Source of the DNA: Bordetella parapertussis
GTDB lineage: Bacteria; Pseudomonadota; Gammaproteobacteria; Burkholderiales; Casimicrobiaceae
DNA: 34,259 nucleotides
Direction: 5' to 3'
Assembly: GCA_943331295.2 (NCBI GenBank)
Contig: CALQLA020000052.1
Coordinates: 1 to 34,259, forward strand
Each line of letters opens with the position of its first letter. The first letter of the stretch is position 1. The notes under the pieces were generated by a model, which did no database searches, had not been told where the DNA came from, and worked only from the letters and a program-made list of their open reading frames with translations. Shown piece after piece: positions 6,636-16,515 of the stretch. The translations under genes were made by a program, and so were the position numbers.

Positions 6636-8660
6636 ATGACAACCACGACCCCGGTTACCGAGAAAGAACAGGCCAACGCCATCCGCGCGCTGGCAATGGA
6701 TGCGGTCGAAGCCGCCAAGAGCGGCCACCCCGGCATGCCGATGGGCATGGCCGAGATCGCCGTCGCGCTCTGGCAGCGGCACCTGCGCTTCAATCCGGCG
6801 CACCCGGACTGGCCCAACCGCGACCGGTTCGTGATCTCCAACGGCCACGGGTCGATGTTGCAGTACGCGCTGCTGCATCTCACCGGCTACGACCTGCCGC
6901 TCGACGAGTTGAAGCACTTCCGCCAGTTGCACTCGAAGACTCCCGGCCATCCCGAATACGGCGTCACGCCCGGCGTCGAGACCACGACCGGTCCCTTGGG
7001 CCAGGGCCTCGCCAACGGCGTCGGGATGGCACTCGCCGAGCGACTCATGGCGGCCGAGTTCAACCGTCCCGGCCACGCCATCGTCGACCACCGCACCTAC
7101 GTGTTTGCCGGCGACGGCTGCCTGATGGAAGGCATCTCGCACGAAGCGGCTTCCCTCGCCGGCACCTGGGGCCTCGGCAAGCTCACCCTGCTTTACGACG
7201 ACAACGGCATCTCGATCGACGGCGAGACGCGCGGCTGGTTCACCGACGACACGCCCCGCCGCTTCGAGGCCTACGGCTGGAACGTGATCCCCCACGTCGA
7301 CGGCCACGACGTGGCCGCCGTCGACGCCGCCATCATCGCGGCGAAGGCGGTCACGGACCGGCCGACGCTGATCTGCTGCAAGACGATCATCGGCCGTGGC
7401 TCGCCGAACAAGGGCGGCACCGCGGACGCGCACGGCTCCGCCCTGGGCGAGAAGGAAATCGCCGCCACCCGCGCGGCCCTGGGCTGGACGTACCCGCCGT
7501 TCGTGATCCCGGACGCCATCTACGCCGCGTGGAACGCGAAGGAGCGCGGCGCCGCCGTGGAGCAGGAATGGGCCGGCCGGTTCGCCGCCTATCGCGCCGC
7601 TTTCCCGGCGCTGGCCGCGGAATTCACGCGCCGCATCCACGGCGAACTCCCCGCCGCGTGGAGCGAAGCGGCGGCGGCGCTCGTCGCTGCGCAGGGCGCC
7701 AGGGGCGAGAGCATCGCCACGCGCAAGGCGTCGCAGCAGGCGATCGAGGCGTTGGCACCCGCGCTGCCCGAACTCCTGGGCGGCTCGGCCGACCTGACGG
7801 GCTCCGTGTTCACCGACTGGTCGGGCAGCGTGTCGATCGGCCGGACGACGCCCGGCAACTACATTCATTTCGGCGTGCGCGAGTTTGCGATGAGCGCGAT
7901 TGCCAGCGGCATCACGCTGGCCGGCGGCTTCATCCCGTACGTCGGCACGTTCCTCACGTTCTCCGACTATGCGCGCAACGCGCTGCGGATGGCGGCGCTG
8001 ATGAAGATCCGCGTGATCTTCGTCTACACCCACGACTCGATCGGCCTGGGCGAGGACGGCCCGACGCACCAGTCGATCGAGCAAGCGGCGAGCCTGCGCC
8101 TCATCCCGGGTCTCGACCTGTGGCGACCCTGCGACACCGTCGAGAGCACCGTATCGTGGATCGCGGCGATCGAGCGGCAGCACGGCCCGACCTGCCTGCT
8201 GTTCACGCGCCAGAACGTCCCGTTCCAGCCGCGCGACGCGGCGCAGGTCGCGGCGATCCGGCGCGGCGGCTACGTGCTGGCGGACTGGGAAGGCGCCGGC
8301 CGCCGCGCCGTCGTCATCGCCACCGGATCGGAAGTGGGCCTCGCGATGGGCGCGCGCGCCGCGCTGGCCGCCGAAGGCATCGCAGTGCGCGTGGTGTCGA
8401 TGCCCTGCACCAGCGTGTTCGACCGGCAGGATGCCGCGTGGCGGGAAGGCGTGCTGCCCGCGGGCGTGCCGCGCGTCGCCGTCGAAGCCGGCGCCACCGA
8501 CGGCTGGCGCAAGTACGTCGGCGCCGTCGACGACGCCCGCGCAGCGGTGGTCGGCATCGACACGTTCGGCGAATCGGCGCCCGGCGGCGTGCTGTTCAAG
8601 CATTTCGGCGTCACCATCGACGGCGACGCCGCCGCAGTGCGCCGGGACGTGCCGGCGTGA
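6636..8660 (+). CDS. tkt: Transketolase
   Basis: The 674-aa product has the full transketolase layout. The N-terminal thiamine-diphosphate domain has [18 protein letters not shown] near residue 28, the GDGCLMEG motif near 156 that binds metal and diphosphate, and DGHD near 230. The middle pyrimidine domain has [16 protein letters not shown] and [18 protein letters not shown], and the C-terminal domain follows. The enzyme moves two-carbon units between sugar phosphates in the cytosol. Length matches the usual 660-680 residues. There is no clear Shine-Dalgarno before the ATG at 6636. It heads the cluster with gap, pgk and pyk, an arrangement common in Burkholderiales. Its stop overlaps the GTG of the next gene. 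Confidence 0.95.
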   Translation: MTTTTPVTEKEQANAIRALAMDAVEAAKSGHPGMPMGMAEIAVALWQRHLRFNPAHPDWPNRDRFVISNGHGSMLQYALLHLTGYDLPLDELKHFRQLHSKTPGHPEYGVTPGVETTTGPLGQGLANGVGMALAERLMAAEFNRPGHAIVDHRTYVFAGDGCLMEGISHEAASLAGTWGLGKLTLLYDDNGISIDGETRGWFTDDTPRRFEAYGWNVIPHVDGHDVAAVDAAIIAAKAVTDRPTLICCKTIIGRGSPNKGGTADAHGSALGEKEIAATRAALGWTYPPFVIPDAIYAAWNAKERGAAVEQEWAGRFAAYRAAFPALAAEFTRRIHGELPAAWSEAAAALVAAQGARGESIATRKASQQAIEALAPALPELLGGSADLTGSVFTDWSGSVSIGRTTPGNYIHFGVREFAMSAIASGITLAGGFIPYVGTFLTFSDYARNALRMAALMKIRVIFVYTHDSIGLGEDGPTHQSIEQAASLRLIPGLDLWRPCDTVESTVSWIAAIERQHGPTCLLFTRQNVPFQPRDAAQVAAIRRGGYVLADWEGAGRRAVVIATGSEVGLAMGARAALAAEGIAVRVVSMPCTSVFDRQDAAWREGVLPAGVPRVAVEAGATDGWRKYVGAVDDARAAVVGIDTFGESAPGGVLFKHFGVTIDGDAAAVRRDVPA

Positions 8661-9214
8661 ACACCGCGGTCGCCGCCGCGACCATCCGCCGCGCGGCGCC
8701 CGCCGACGCGGCCGCGATCGCGCAGGTGCGCGTCGACAGCTGGCGGACGACCTACCGGGGCCTCATTCCCGACGCCTACCTCGACGGGATGAAGATCGAG
8801 GCGAGCACGGCCCTGTGGGAGCGCGTGCTGACGGCCGCGCCGAACACCACCAGCGTGTTCGTCGCCGAGGACGCCGGCGGCGTGTTCGGATTCGCGAGCG
8901 GGCTGATGCTCTCGCCGCCGAAGCACGAGTGCAACGCCGAGCTGTCGGCGATCTATCTCAGCCGGCCGCGGCAGCGCGCCGGCATCGGCCGCCGCCTCGT
9001 CGGCGCCGTCGCCATCGCCCAGAAGGCGCACGGCGCGACCAGCCTCATCACCTGGGTCGTCGCCGGCAACCGCGGTGCGCGCGCCTTCTACGAGCGGCTC
9101 GGGGGCGAACTCCTGGTCGAGCAGCCGTTCCAATGGGACGGCATGGACCTGGTCGAGGCCGGCTACGGCTGGCGCGACCTCGACGCGCTCGTCGCGGTCA
9201 CGGCACCGCACTGA
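8657..9214 (+). CDS. GNAT-family N-acetyltransferase
   Basis: A 185-aa protein starting at GTG 8657, which overlaps the transketolase stop (GTGA). Features of the GNAT fold are clear: [27 protein letters not shown] at the N-terminus, the acetyl-CoA loop [10 protein letters not shown] near residue 107, and [18 protein letters not shown] near 135. The [18 protein letters not shown] segment is common in uncharacterised bacterial GNATs. The substrate cannot be told from sequence. The overlap suggests cotranslation with transketolase, but a role in carbon metabolism is not shown. It interrupts the otherwise usual tkt-gap order. Confidence 0.85.
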   Translation: MNTAVAAATIRRAAPADAAAIAQVRVDSWRTTYRGLIPDAYLDGMKIEASTALWERVLTAAPNTTSVFVAEDAGGVFGFASGLMLSPPKHECNAELSAIYLSRPRQRAGIGRRLVGAVAIAQKAHGATSLITWVVAGNRGARAFYERLGGELLVEQPFQWDGMDLVEAGYGWRDLDALVAVTAPH

Positions 9215-9334
9215 CATGGGACCGCGTGCGCATCGACGCCCGCCGGCGCAAGGGGGAATTGCAACGCAGCGGCCGCGCGCGAAACGCACGCGACCGTCGC
9301 ACTTCGACTTTCAAGTCCTAACCGGAGAACGGTA

Positions 9335-10348
9335 ATGACCATCAAGATCGCCATCAACGGCTACGGCCGCATCGGCCGCAACATCCTGCGCGCGCACTAC
9401 GAAGGCGGCAAGAAGCACGACATCGAGATCGTCGCGATCAACGACCTCGGCAACGCCGAGACCAACGCGCACCTGACGCGCTACGACACCGCGCACGGCA
9501 AGTTCCCGGGCAAGGTCGAGGTCGACGGCGACGCGATGATCGTCAACGGCGACCGGATCAAGGTGTTCGCGCAGCGCGACCCGGCACAGCTGCCGTGGGG
9601 TACGCTGGGCGTCGACGTCGTGCTGGAATGCACCGGCTTCTTCACCAGCAAGGAAAAGGCGGGCGCCCACCTGAAGGGCGGCGCGAAGAAGGTGATCATC
9701 TCGGCGCCGGGCGGCAAGGACATCGACGCGACGGTCGTCTACGGCGTCAACCACGGCGTGCTGAAGGCCTCCGACACCGTGATCTCCAATGCATCGTGCA
9801 CGACCAACTGCCTCGCGCCGATGGTGAAGCCGCTGCACGACAAGATCGGCCTCGTCACCGGCCTCATGACCACGATCCACGCCTACACCAACGACCAGGT
9901 GCTGACCGACGTCTACCACGAGGACCTGCGCCGCGCCCGGTCGGCGACGATGAGCATGATCCCGACCAAGACCGGTGCCGCCGCGGCCGTCGGCCTCGTG
10001 CTGCCGGAACTGAACGGCAAGCTCGACGGCTTCGCGATCCGCGTGCCGACGATCAACGTGTCGCTGGTCGACCTGTCGTTCATCGCCGCCCGCGACACCA
10101 CGGTCGCCGAGGTCAACGCGATCATGAAGGCGGCGTCGGAGTCGGCAGAGCTGAAAGGCATCCTCAACTACAACACGGGCCCGCTCGTGTCGGTCGACTT
10201 CAACCACGACCCGGCGTCGTCGACGTTCGATTCCACGCTGACGAAGGTCTCGGGCCGGCTGGTCAAGGTCTCGTCCTGGTACGACAACGAGTGGGGCTTC
10301 TCCAACCGCATGCTCGACACGACGATCGCGCTGATGGGCGCGAAGTAG
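9335..10348 (+). CDS. gap: Type I glyceraldehyde-3-phosphate dehydrogenase
   Basis: The 337-aa product has the NAD-binding [10 protein letters not shown] at the N-terminus and the catalytic [10 protein letters not shown] near residue 153, followed by the histidine-bearing [10 protein letters not shown] and the C-terminal [13 protein letters not shown]. It converts glyceraldehyde 3-phosphate to 1,3-bisphosphoglycerate in the cytosol. The ATG at 9335 follows a GGAGA ribosome site. It lies 120 bp after the acetyltransferase gene and 17 bp before pgk, with which it is almost certainly cotranscribed. The length is normal for the family. Confidence 0.96.
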   Translation: MTIKIAINGYGRIGRNILRAHYEGGKKHDIEIVAINDLGNAETNAHLTRYDTAHGKFPGKVEVDGDAMIVNGDRIKVFAQRDPAQLPWGTLGVDVVLECTGFFTSKEKAGAHLKGGAKKVIISAPGGKDIDATVVYGVNHGVLKASDTVISNASCTTNCLAPMVKPLHDKIGLVTGLMTTIHAYTNDQVLTDVYHEDLRRARSATMSMIPTKTGAAAAVGLVLPELNGKLDGFAIRVPTINVSLVDLSFIAARDTTVAEVNAIMKAASESAELKGILNYNTGPLVSVDFNHDPASSTFDSTLTKVSGRLVKVSSWYDNEWGFSNRMLDTTIALMGAK

Positions 10349-10365
10349 CGGGGAGCGCGGCGGAG

Positions 10366-11553
10366 ATGATCAACGTCAAGCGCCTTTCGGAACTGGACGT
10401 CGCCGGCCGCCGGGTGTTCATCCGCGCCGACTTGAACGTCCCGCAGGACGACAACGGCGCCATCACCGACGACACGCGGATCCGCGCGTCGGTGCCGGCG
10501 ATACGCGATGCGCTGGCGCGCGGCGCGGCGGTGATGGTGACCTCGCACCTCGGCCGCCCCACCGAGGGCCAGTGGTCGGAGGCCGATTCGCTGGCGCCGG
10601 TCGCGGCGCGCATCGCCGAACTCCTCGGCCGGCCGGTGCCGCTGGTGCGCGACTGGGTCGACGGCGGCGCCTGGCACGACGCGCTGGCGCCGGGTCAGGT
10701 GGTGCTGCTGGAGAACTGCCGCTTCAACAAAGGCGAGAAGAAGAACGACGACGCGCTCGGGCAGAAGATGGCGAAGCTCTGCGACATCTACTGCAACGAC
10801 GCCTTCGGCACCGCGCACCGTGCGGAAGGCACAACGCACGCGATCGCGAAGTTCGCGCCGGTCGCCTGCGCCGGCCCGCTGCTCGCGGCCGAGCTCGACG
10901 CGCTGGGGAAGGCGCTCGCCGACCCCGCGCGGCCGCTGGTCGCCATCGTCGCGGGCTCCAAGGTATCGACCAAGCTCACCATCCTGAAGGCGCTGGCGAA
11001 GAAGGTCGACGTGCTGATCGTCGGCGGCGGCATCGCCAACACGTTCGTGCTGGCCACCGGCGGCGCCATCGGCAAGTCGCTGGCGGAGCGCGAGCTGGTC
11101 GGCGAGGCGACGGCGATCCTCGACGAGTTCCCGGGCAAGGTGCCGGTGCCGATCGACGCGGTCTGCGCCAAGGAATTCTCGGCGACGGCCGTGCCGCAGC
11201 TGCGCGCCATCGAGAATGTCGAGCCGGACGACATGATCCTCGACATCGGCCCGTACACGGTGGCGATGCTGAAGACGGTCATCTCCACCGCCGGCACCAT
11301 CGTCTGGAACGGGCCCGTCGGCGTGTTCGAGTTCGACGCGTTTGCCGGCGGCACCAGGGCGCTGGCCGAGGCGATCGCCGCGTCCAGCGCGTACACGATC
11401 GCGGGCGGCGGCGACACCGTCGCGGCGATCAACAAGTTCGGCATCGCCGACCGGATCGACTACATCTCGACCGCGGGTGGCGCGTTCCTCGAATTCCTCG
11501 AGGGCAAGGTGCTGCCGGCGGTCGCGATCCTGGAGACACGCGCCGCCTCGTAG
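10366..11553 (+). CDS. pgk: Phosphoglycerate kinase
   Basis: From the ATG at 10366, preceded by GGAG, the product has 395 residues. Recognisable segments are [10 protein letters not shown] near residue 18, [10 protein letters not shown] near 58, [15 protein letters not shown] near 145, GSKVSTKL near 198 and [19 protein letters not shown] near 220. The enzyme transfers phosphate between 1,3-bisphosphoglycerate and ADP. The frame extends upstream inside gap but has no support there. The stop codon TAG (11551-11553) is the first triplet of an inverted repeat that begins TAGCCCGGGTTGAGC, so the repeat abuts the gene with no spacer. Confidence 0.96.
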   Translation: MINVKRLSELDVAGRRVFIRADLNVPQDDNGAITDDTRIRASVPAIRDALARGAAVMVTSHLGRPTEGQWSEADSLAPVAARIAELLGRPVPLVRDWVDGGAWHDALAPGQVVLLENCRFNKGEKKNDDALGQKMAKLCDIYCNDAFGTAHRAEGTTHAIAKFAPVACAGPLLAAELDALGKALADPARPLVAIVAGSKVSTKLTILKALAKKVDVLIVGGGIANTFVLATGGAIGKSLAERELVGEATAILDEFPGKVPVPIDAVCAKEFSATAVPQLRAIENVEPDDMILDIGPYTVAMLKTVISTAGTIVWNGPVGVFEFDAFAGGTRALAEAIAASSAYTIAGGGDTVAAINKFGIADRIDYISTAGGAFLEFLEGKVLPAVAILETRAAS

Positions 11554-11636
11554 CCCGGGTTGAGCAAATGCGAAACCCGGGTGGACCGTGCCCGTTCGCG
11601 CCTCCCCCGGGTTTCGCTCGCGCTCAACCCGGGCTA
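11551..11636. repeat. REP-like inverted repeat directly after pgk
   Basis: TAGCCCGGGTTGAGC (11551-11565) is perfectly inverted as GCTCAACCCGGGCTA (11622-11636). A second inner pair, CGAAACCCGGG (11571-11581) and CCCGGGTTTCG (11606-11616), is nested inside. The whole forms a long hairpin and looks like two REP elements head to head. It could end or stabilise the pgk transcript. A related single half lies at 22897-22915. Confidence 0.8.
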
Positions 11637-11738
11637 CGCCACCGCGCCACCGCGCCGAAGGCCATCGGCAGTCGCCACACGGCCTGCGGCGACTTCGCGT
11701 AACATTGCCGGTTCCGCATCGTGAACCGAGGTTCCCCC

Positions 11739-13166
11739 TTGCCCCGCAATACGAAGATCGTCGCCACGCTCGGCCCGGCGTGCAGCGAACCCGCCACGCT
11801 CGCCCGGCTGATCCGGGCCGGCGTCGACGTCGTCCGCCTCAATTTCTCGCACGGCACCGCCGCCGACCACATCGAGCGCGCGCGCCTCGTGCGCGAGATC
11901 AGCACGCTGCAGGGCCGCGCCGTCGCGATCATGGCCGACCTCCAGGGCCCCAAGATCCGGATCGGCAAGTTCGCCGGCGACCGCATCACGCTCGAGCCGG
12001 GGCAGCGCTTCATCCTCGACGCCGAGTGCAGCCTGGGCGATGCGACCCGCGTCGGCCTCGACTACAAGGAACTCGTGTCCGACGTCGCGCCGGGCGCGAT
12101 CCTGCTGCTCGACGACGGGCTCATCAAGCTCGATGTCGAGGCGGTCGACGGCACGCGTATCGTCACCCGCGTGGTCCTGGGCGGCACGCTGTCGAACAAC
12201 AAGGGCATCAACCGGCTGGGCGGCGGCCTCACCGCGCCGGCGCTGTCGGCGAAGGACATGGACGACGTCAAGACCGCCGCGCTGATCGAGGCGGACTACC
12301 TCGCCATCTCCTTTCCCAAGAGCAAGCAGGACATGTACATGGCGCGCGAACTGCTGCGCGCCGCCGGCGGCCGGGCGCAATTGATCGCCAAGATCGAGCG
12401 CGCGGAGGCCATCGACGCGCTCGCCGAGATCATCGACGCGTCGGACGGCATCATGGTCGCCCGCGGCGACCTCGCGATCGAGGTCGGCAACGCGTCGGTC
12501 CCGGGCCTGCAGAAGCGGATGATCCGGATGGCCTACGAGCGCAACAAGCTCACGATCACCGCCACGCAGATGATGGAATCGATGATCCACGCGCCGGTGC
12601 CCACGCGGGCCGAGGTGTCGGACGTCGCGAACGCGGTGCTCGACGGCACCGACGCCGTGATGCTGTCGGCGGAGACCGCCACCGGCCGCTACCCGGTGGA
12701 AACCGTCGAGACGATGGCCGGCATCTGCCTCGAGGCCGAGAAGTCGGCGCAGGTCGAGGTCGACCGCGACTTCCTGAACCGCACCTTCACGCGCGTCGAC
12801 CAGTCGGTGGCAATGGCGGCGCTGTTCACCGCGTCGCACCTCAAGGTGAAGGCGATCGCCTCACTGACGCAGTCGGGGTCGACTGCGCTGTGGATGTCGC
12901 GCCACAACTGCGGCTGCCCGATCTACGCGCTGACGCCCGAGATCGCGTCGCAGCGCAAGATGGCGCTCTACCGCAACGTCCACCCGCTCTATTTCGAGCA
13001 GAGCGCCGACCGCGACACGGTGCTGCGCTCCGCCGAGGACCTGCTGCTGAAGGAGGGGCACGTGAAGAACGGCGACCTGATCGTGCTGACGATCGGCGAG
13101 CCAATGGGCAAGTCGGGCGGCACCAACACGATGAAGATCGTCCGGGTCGGCGAGCACCGCGCCTGA
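11739..13166 (+). CDS. pyk: Pyruvate kinase
   Basis: The product (475 aa from TTG 11739) has the pyruvate kinase order: PRNTKIVATLGPACSEPATL at the start, RLNFSHG near 42, MADLQGPKIRIGKF near 66, FPKSKQDMYMARELL near 190, IAKIERAEAIDALAEII near 214, MVARGDLAIEVG near 237 and the C-terminal allosteric domain. It makes pyruvate and ATP from phosphoenolpyruvate. I prefer TTG 11739 because GAGG lies eight bases before it and family members start MPR-TKIVATLGP. GTG 11721, six codons upstream, is the alternative and has no ribosome site. It ends 31 bp from the convergent MetE-like gene. Confidence 0.94.
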   Translation: MPRNTKIVATLGPACSEPATLARLIRAGVDVVRLNFSHGTAADHIERARLVREISTLQGRAVAIMADLQGPKIRIGKFAGDRITLEPGQRFILDAECSLGDATRVGLDYKELVSDVAPGAILLLDDGLIKLDVEAVDGTRIVTRVVLGGTLSNNKGINRLGGGLTAPALSAKDMDDVKTAALIEADYLAISFPKSKQDMYMARELLRAAGGRAQLIAKIERAEAIDALAEIIDASDGIMVARGDLAIEVGNASVPGLQKRMIRMAYERNKLTITATQMMESMIHAPVPTRAEVSDVANAVLDGTDAVMLSAETATGRYPVETVETMAGICLEAEKSAQVEVDRDFLNRTFTRVDQSVAMAALFTASHLKVKAIASLTQSGSTALWMSRHNCGCPIYALTPEIASQRKMALYRNVHPLYFEQSADRDTVLRSAEDLLLKEGHVKNGDLIVLTIGEPMGKSGGTNTMKIVRVGEHRA

Positions 13167-13197
13167 CGCCGCGCCGGCAGCGCGCGGGCGCACAGGG

Positions 13198-14307
13198 TCA
13201 GGCGCCCCAGACCTCGCGCGCGACCTCGACCACGAGACGCAACTTCGCTGCCTGCGCCTCCATCGCGATCGCGTTGCCGTGGACGGTGCTCGAGAAGCCG
13301 CACTGCGGCGACAACGCGAGCTGCTCCAGCGGCACGTAGCGGCTGGCGTCGTCGATCCGGCGCTTCAGCGCGTCCTTCGACTCCATCGTGCCCACCTTGG
13401 TGGTGACGAGGCCCAGCACGACGATCTTGCCCGGCGGAACGAAGCGCAGCGGGCGGAAATCCCCGCTCCGGTCGTCGTCGTACTCGAGGAAATAACCGTC
13501 GAGGTTCATTTCCGACAGCAGCGCCTCGGCGACGGGCTCGTAGCTGCCCTCGGCCGCCCAGGTGCTCTTGAAATTGCCGCGGCAAAGATGCGTGCAGAGC
13601 GTCATCCCGGCGGGCTTCTGCGCCACGACGCGATTGATGAACGCTGCGTAGCGGTGGGGCAACTCGGCCGGGTCGTCGCCCCGCTGCCGCGCCGCCGCCT
13701 GCATCTTCGGGTCGCAGAGGTAGGCGAGGTTCGTGTCGTCCATCTGCACGTACGTGCACCCGGCCGCGGCCAGGGCACGGAGCTCGGCGCCGTAGGCGTC
13801 GGCGGTGTCCTGGTAGAAGGCTTCCAGGTCCGGATAGTGCTGCGCGCTGATCCCGGCGCGGCCGCCGCGGAAGTGGAGCATCGTCGGCGACGGGATGGTG
13901 ACCTTCGGCGTGCGCTGCGTCTGGCCCTTCAGGTACGTGAAATCGGCGACCTGGATGTCCGTCACGTGCCTCACCTTGTCGACCACGCGCATCACCGGCG
14001 GCGTGAGCTCCTCGGTGCCGTCGGGCTTCCGGATGGTGACGGGAATCTCCGTCTTCACGCCGCCCAGCTGCTCGAGGAAGTCGATGTGGAAGTACGTTCG
14101 GCGGAACTCGCCGTCGGTGATCGACTGCAGCCCGATGTCCTCCTGCATCCTGACCACCTCCGCGATCGCGCGGTCCTCGACCGCGCGGAGCTCCGCCGCG
14201 GTGATCTCGCCGCGCGCCTTCCGGTCGCGCGCCTCGAGCAGGTATCGGGGGCGCAGGAAACTGCCGACGTGGTCGGCGCGAAACGGCGGGGTCATGCGCG
14301 TGCTCAT
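13198..14307 (-). CDS. MetE C-terminal-domain-like methyltransferase
   Basis: The 369-aa protein matches the stand-alone MetE C-terminal family (YxjG-like): FRADHVGSFLRPRYLLEAR at the start, SITDGEFRRTYFHIDFLEQLGG near 63, then THLCRGN near 236 and SPQCGFSST near 335. The HxC and the late cysteine would hold the catalytic zinc that activates a thiol for methylation. It lacks the N-terminal half of full MetE, so it is not a normal methionine synthase by length. ATG 14307 has GAGG nine bases upstream; ATG 14316 is three codons earlier but touches that GAGG. It follows lysR by 51 bp on the same strand and faces the lig cluster. A link to methyl groups from O-demethylation of aromatics is only inference. 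Confidence 0.8.
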   Translation of the reverse strand: MSTRMTPPFRADHVGSFLRPRYLLEARDRKARGEITAAELRAVEDRAIAEVVRMQEDIGLQSITDGEFRRTYFHIDFLEQLGGVKTEIPVTIRKPDGTEELTPPVMRVVDKVRHVTDIQVADFTYLKGQTQRTPKVTIPSPTMLHFRGGRAGISAQHYPDLEAFYQDTADAYGAELRALAAAGCTYVQMDDTNLAYLCDPKMQAAARQRGDDPAELPHRYAAFINRVVAQKPAGMTLCTHLCRGNFKSTWAAEGSYEPVAEALLSEMNLDGYFLEYDDDRSGDFRPLRFVPPGKIVVLGLVTTKVGTMESKDALKRRIDDASRYVPLEQLALSPQCGFSSTVHGNAIAMEAQAAKLRLVVEVAREVWGA

Positions 14308-14358
14308 GGCATCCATCCTCGGGGTCGGGCGAAGCGGCGTGAACCTTCCAGTGCGGAT

Positions 14359-15285
14359 TTAACCAGATCGGCGCCGCGGCGTCGCGGCAGCAGGCGCCAG
14401 CGTCTCGCCGGCCAGCCGCTCGATCATCGCGACGGTCGCCTTCTGCAGCGGCGTCGACGGACGCTGCGCCGAGGTGACGATGGCAAGCGACGTCCGCACC
14501 GCGGGCTGCACGATGGCGCGGGCGGAGAGCCGCTCGGCCATCGCAGTTCCCTGCAACGCCCGCTCCGAGAGCACCGCGAAGCCGAGGCCATCGGCGACGA
14601 GCTCGAGGATGGCCGGCACCGCGTCGATCTCCATCGCCACCTGCGGCCGCAGCCCCAGGCCGGCCAGCCGCGTCTCTACCAGCGTCCGGATCGCGTGGGG
14701 CCGGCTGGGGATCAGCAGCGGAAAGCCGGGCAGCTCGGCCAGGCGCACCGTTCGCGGGGCCCGGCCCCGCCCGCGCGCGCCGACCAGGCACAGCGCCTCG
14801 GTCAGCAGCGTTGCGATCTCGATCGCCGGCGACGCGACCGGGTTGTAGACGAGGCCGACGTCGACGCGGCCCACCGCCAGCCATTCGTGGATGTTGGTCG
14901 ACAGGCCCTCGACGATGGAAAGCGAAGCCTGCGGGTAGTCCTGCCGGAACCGGCGCACCACCGGGACGGCGAGATGCCGCGCGACGGTCGGCGGCAGCCC
15001 GATGACGACCTGCCCCACCGGCGCCCCCTTGCTTTCGTCGACGTCGCGCCGCGCCCGGTCGACCTGCAGCAGGATGCCCCGGGCGTGCTCGAGCAGGCGC
15101 TTGCCCGCCTCGGTGGGCGTCGCGCCGCGGCCGTTCCTCACGAGCAGGCTCTGCCGCAGCTCGACCTCGAGGCTGCGCACCTGCCGGCTGATCGCCGGCT
15201 GCGCCACCCCGAGGAGGCGCGCGGCGCGGCTGAAGCCGCCGAAGTCGACGACGTTGACGAAGTACTCGAGCTGCTTCAGGTCCAT
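14359..15285 (-). CDS. LysR-type transcriptional regulator, probable regulator of the lig cluster
   Basis: The 308-aa protein starts at ATG 15285 (MDLKQLEYFVNVVDFGGFSRAARLLGVAQPAISRQVRSLE), a standard LysR winged helix-turn-helix in residues 1-60, followed by a substrate-binding domain (VGQVVIGLPPTVARHLAVPVV, LGFAVLSERAL). The open frame upstream of 15285 is a shadow of the opposite gene. It is divergent from the tautomerase gene across 60 bp, with a T-N11-A palindrome between them, which is the usual layout for a LysR activator of a catabolic operon. The inducer would be expected to be protocatechuate or a ring-cleavage product, but that is inferred from context. Confidence 0.88.
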   Translation of the reverse strand: MDLKQLEYFVNVVDFGGFSRAARLLGVAQPAISRQVRSLEVELRQSLLVRNGRGATPTEAGKRLLEHARGILLQVDRARRDVDESKGAPVGQVVIGLPPTVARHLAVPVVRRFRQDYPQASLSIVEGLSTNIHEWLAVGRVDVGLVYNPVASPAIEIATLLTEALCLVGARGRGRAPRTVRLAELPGFPLLIPSRPHAIRTLVETRLAGLGLRPQVAMEIDAVPAILELVADGLGFAVLSERALQGTAMAERLSARAIVQPAVRTSLAIVTSAQRPSTPLQKATVAMIERLAGETLAPAAATPRRRSG

Positions 15286-15314
15286 CGCGGTCCCCGTGCC
15301 GCATCGCGGCGTCC

Positions 15315-15329
15315 ATGCCGAAACGGCAT
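15315..15329. promoter_or_regulatory. LysR operator candidate (T-N11-A palindrome)
   Basis: ATGCCG-AAA-CGGCAT is a perfect inverted repeat with the LysR-type T-N11-A spacing. It sits midway between the divergent lysR start (15285) and tautomerase start (15346). A -10-like TAGTAT follows at 15336-15341 on the plus strand, so a bound regulator would overlap the -35 area. Confidence 0.6.
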
Positions 15330-15345
15330 AACTGCTAGTATAGCC

Positions 15346-16515
15346 ATGGGGCTGTACGAGGTGCCGCTCCCGGCGCAGACTTGCGGTCGCGGCCTCGCCT
15401 GCCATCGGCCGCCGGAGACCATCATCCAGACCCCCGTTCCCTGCCTGTTCATGCGCGGCGGCACGTCGCGCGGCCCGTTCTTCCGGGCGGCCGACCTGCC
15501 GGCGGACACGGCGCTGCGCGACCGCGTGCTGCTGGCGGCCATGGGCTCGCCCGACGCTCGGCAGATCGACGGCCTGGGCGGCGCGCACCCGCTGACCAGC
15601 AAGGCGGGCATCGTGAGCCCGGGCAGCAAGCCGGGCGTCGACCTCGACTTCCTGTTCGCCCAGCTCCAGCCCGACAGGGACACCGTCGACACCACGCCCA
15701 ACTGCGGCAACATGCTGGCCGCCGTGGTGCCGTTCGCGCTGGAGACCGGCATGGTGGCGCCGCAGGGCGAGCGCAGCACCTTCCGCGTGCTGACCCGGAA
15801 CACCGGCATGCAGTGCGACATCACCGTGGAAACCCCCGGCGGCCACGTCGCGTACGACGGCACGGCAAGGATCGACGGCGTGCCCGGGACCTCGGCGCCG
15901 ATCACCATCGCCTTCCTCGACACCGCCGGCTCGGTGTGCGCCGGCCTGCTGCCCACCGGCCGTGCCCGCGACACGATCGACGGCGTGGAGGTCACCTGCA
16001 TCGACAACGGCATGCCGCTCGCGCTGTTCCGCGCCGCGGACGTCGGCCGCACCGGTTACGAGAGCGTCGCCGCGCTGAATGCCGACACCGAACTCAAGGC
16101 CCGCATCGAGCGCCTGCGCATCGCCGCCGGCCGGGCGATGGGCCTGGGTGACGTGACGTCGAAGGGCTTCCCCAAGATGACGCTGATCGCCGCGCCCCGC
16201 GACGGCGGCAGCCTCTGTACCCGCAGCTTCATTCCGCACGTCTGCCACGACGCCATCGGCGTGCTCGCCGCGGTGACGGTGGCCACCGCCTGCGTGCTCC
16301 CCGGCTCGGTGTGCGACGGCGTCGCCGTGGTGCCGAAAGGCACCGTCAAGAACGTGTCGGTCGAGCACCCCACTGGCGAGTTCGGCGTGGAGCTCGAGGT
16401 CGACCCCGCCAATCCGCAGAACGTCACCCGCGCGGCGCTGCTGCGCACGGCGCGCCTCATCATGCGGGGCGAAGTCATGATTCCCGCCTCGGTCTGGAAA
16501 GGAAACCCCTCGTGA
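15346..16515 (+). CDS. ligU: 4-oxalomesaconate tautomerase/isomerase, PrpF family (GalD/LigU-like)
   Basis: The protein reads PCLFMRGGTSRGPFFRAADLP, MGSPDARQIDGLGGAHPLTSKAGIV, TPNCGNMLAAVVPFALE, DGVPGTSAPI, GLLPTGRARDTIDGVEVTCIDNGMP and KMTLIAAP in order. This is the pattern of the PrpF fold and of GalD/LigU, which interconvert forms of 4-oxalomesaconate before hydration. The first gene of the lig run, it overlaps ligJ by GTGA. From ATG 15346 it has 389 residues, about 26 more at the N-terminus than I expect for the family, and no Shine-Dalgarno. GTG 15361 is the only other in-frame standard start before the conserved part. The exact reaction (LigU-type shift or GalD-type tautomerisation) is not decided by sequence. 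Confidence 0.87.
   Translation: MGLYEVPLPAQTCGRGLACHRPPETIIQTPVPCLFMRGGTSRGPFFRAADLPADTALRDRVLLAAMGSPDARQIDGLGGAHPLTSKAGIVSPGSKPGVDLDFLFAQLQPDRDTVDTTPNCGNMLAAVVPFALETGMVAPQGERSTFRVLTRNTGMQCDITVETPGGHVAYDGTARIDGVPGTSAPITIAFLDTAGSVCAGLLPTGRARDTIDGVEVTCIDNGMPLALFRAADVGRTGYESVAALNADTELKARIERLRIAAGRAMGLGDVTSKGFPKMTLIAAPRDGGSLCTRSFIPHVCHDAIGVLAAVTVATACVLPGSVCDGVAVVPKGTVKNVSVEHPTGEFGVELEVDPANPQNVTRAALLRTARLIMRGEVMIPASVWKGNPS

Noticed and set aside
6300..8603. 767-codon minus-strand open frame opposite transketolase
   Set aside because: It mirrors a clear transketolase gene, is rich in Arg, Ala, Gly and His as expected for an antisense frame in GC-rich DNA, and has no family motif.
9215..9334. Promoter or small gene between the acetyltransferase gene and gap
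   Set aside because: No pair of boxes with proper spacing and no frame with a ribosome site was convincing.
13167..13197. Terminator between pyk and the MetE-like gene
   Set aside because: The 31-bp gap is GC-rich but forms only weak, overlapping stems with no T run.
12989..15316. 775-codon minus-strand open frame over the MetE-like and LysR genes
   Set aside because: It is a shifted frame of two recognised genes on the same strand and has low-complexity composition.
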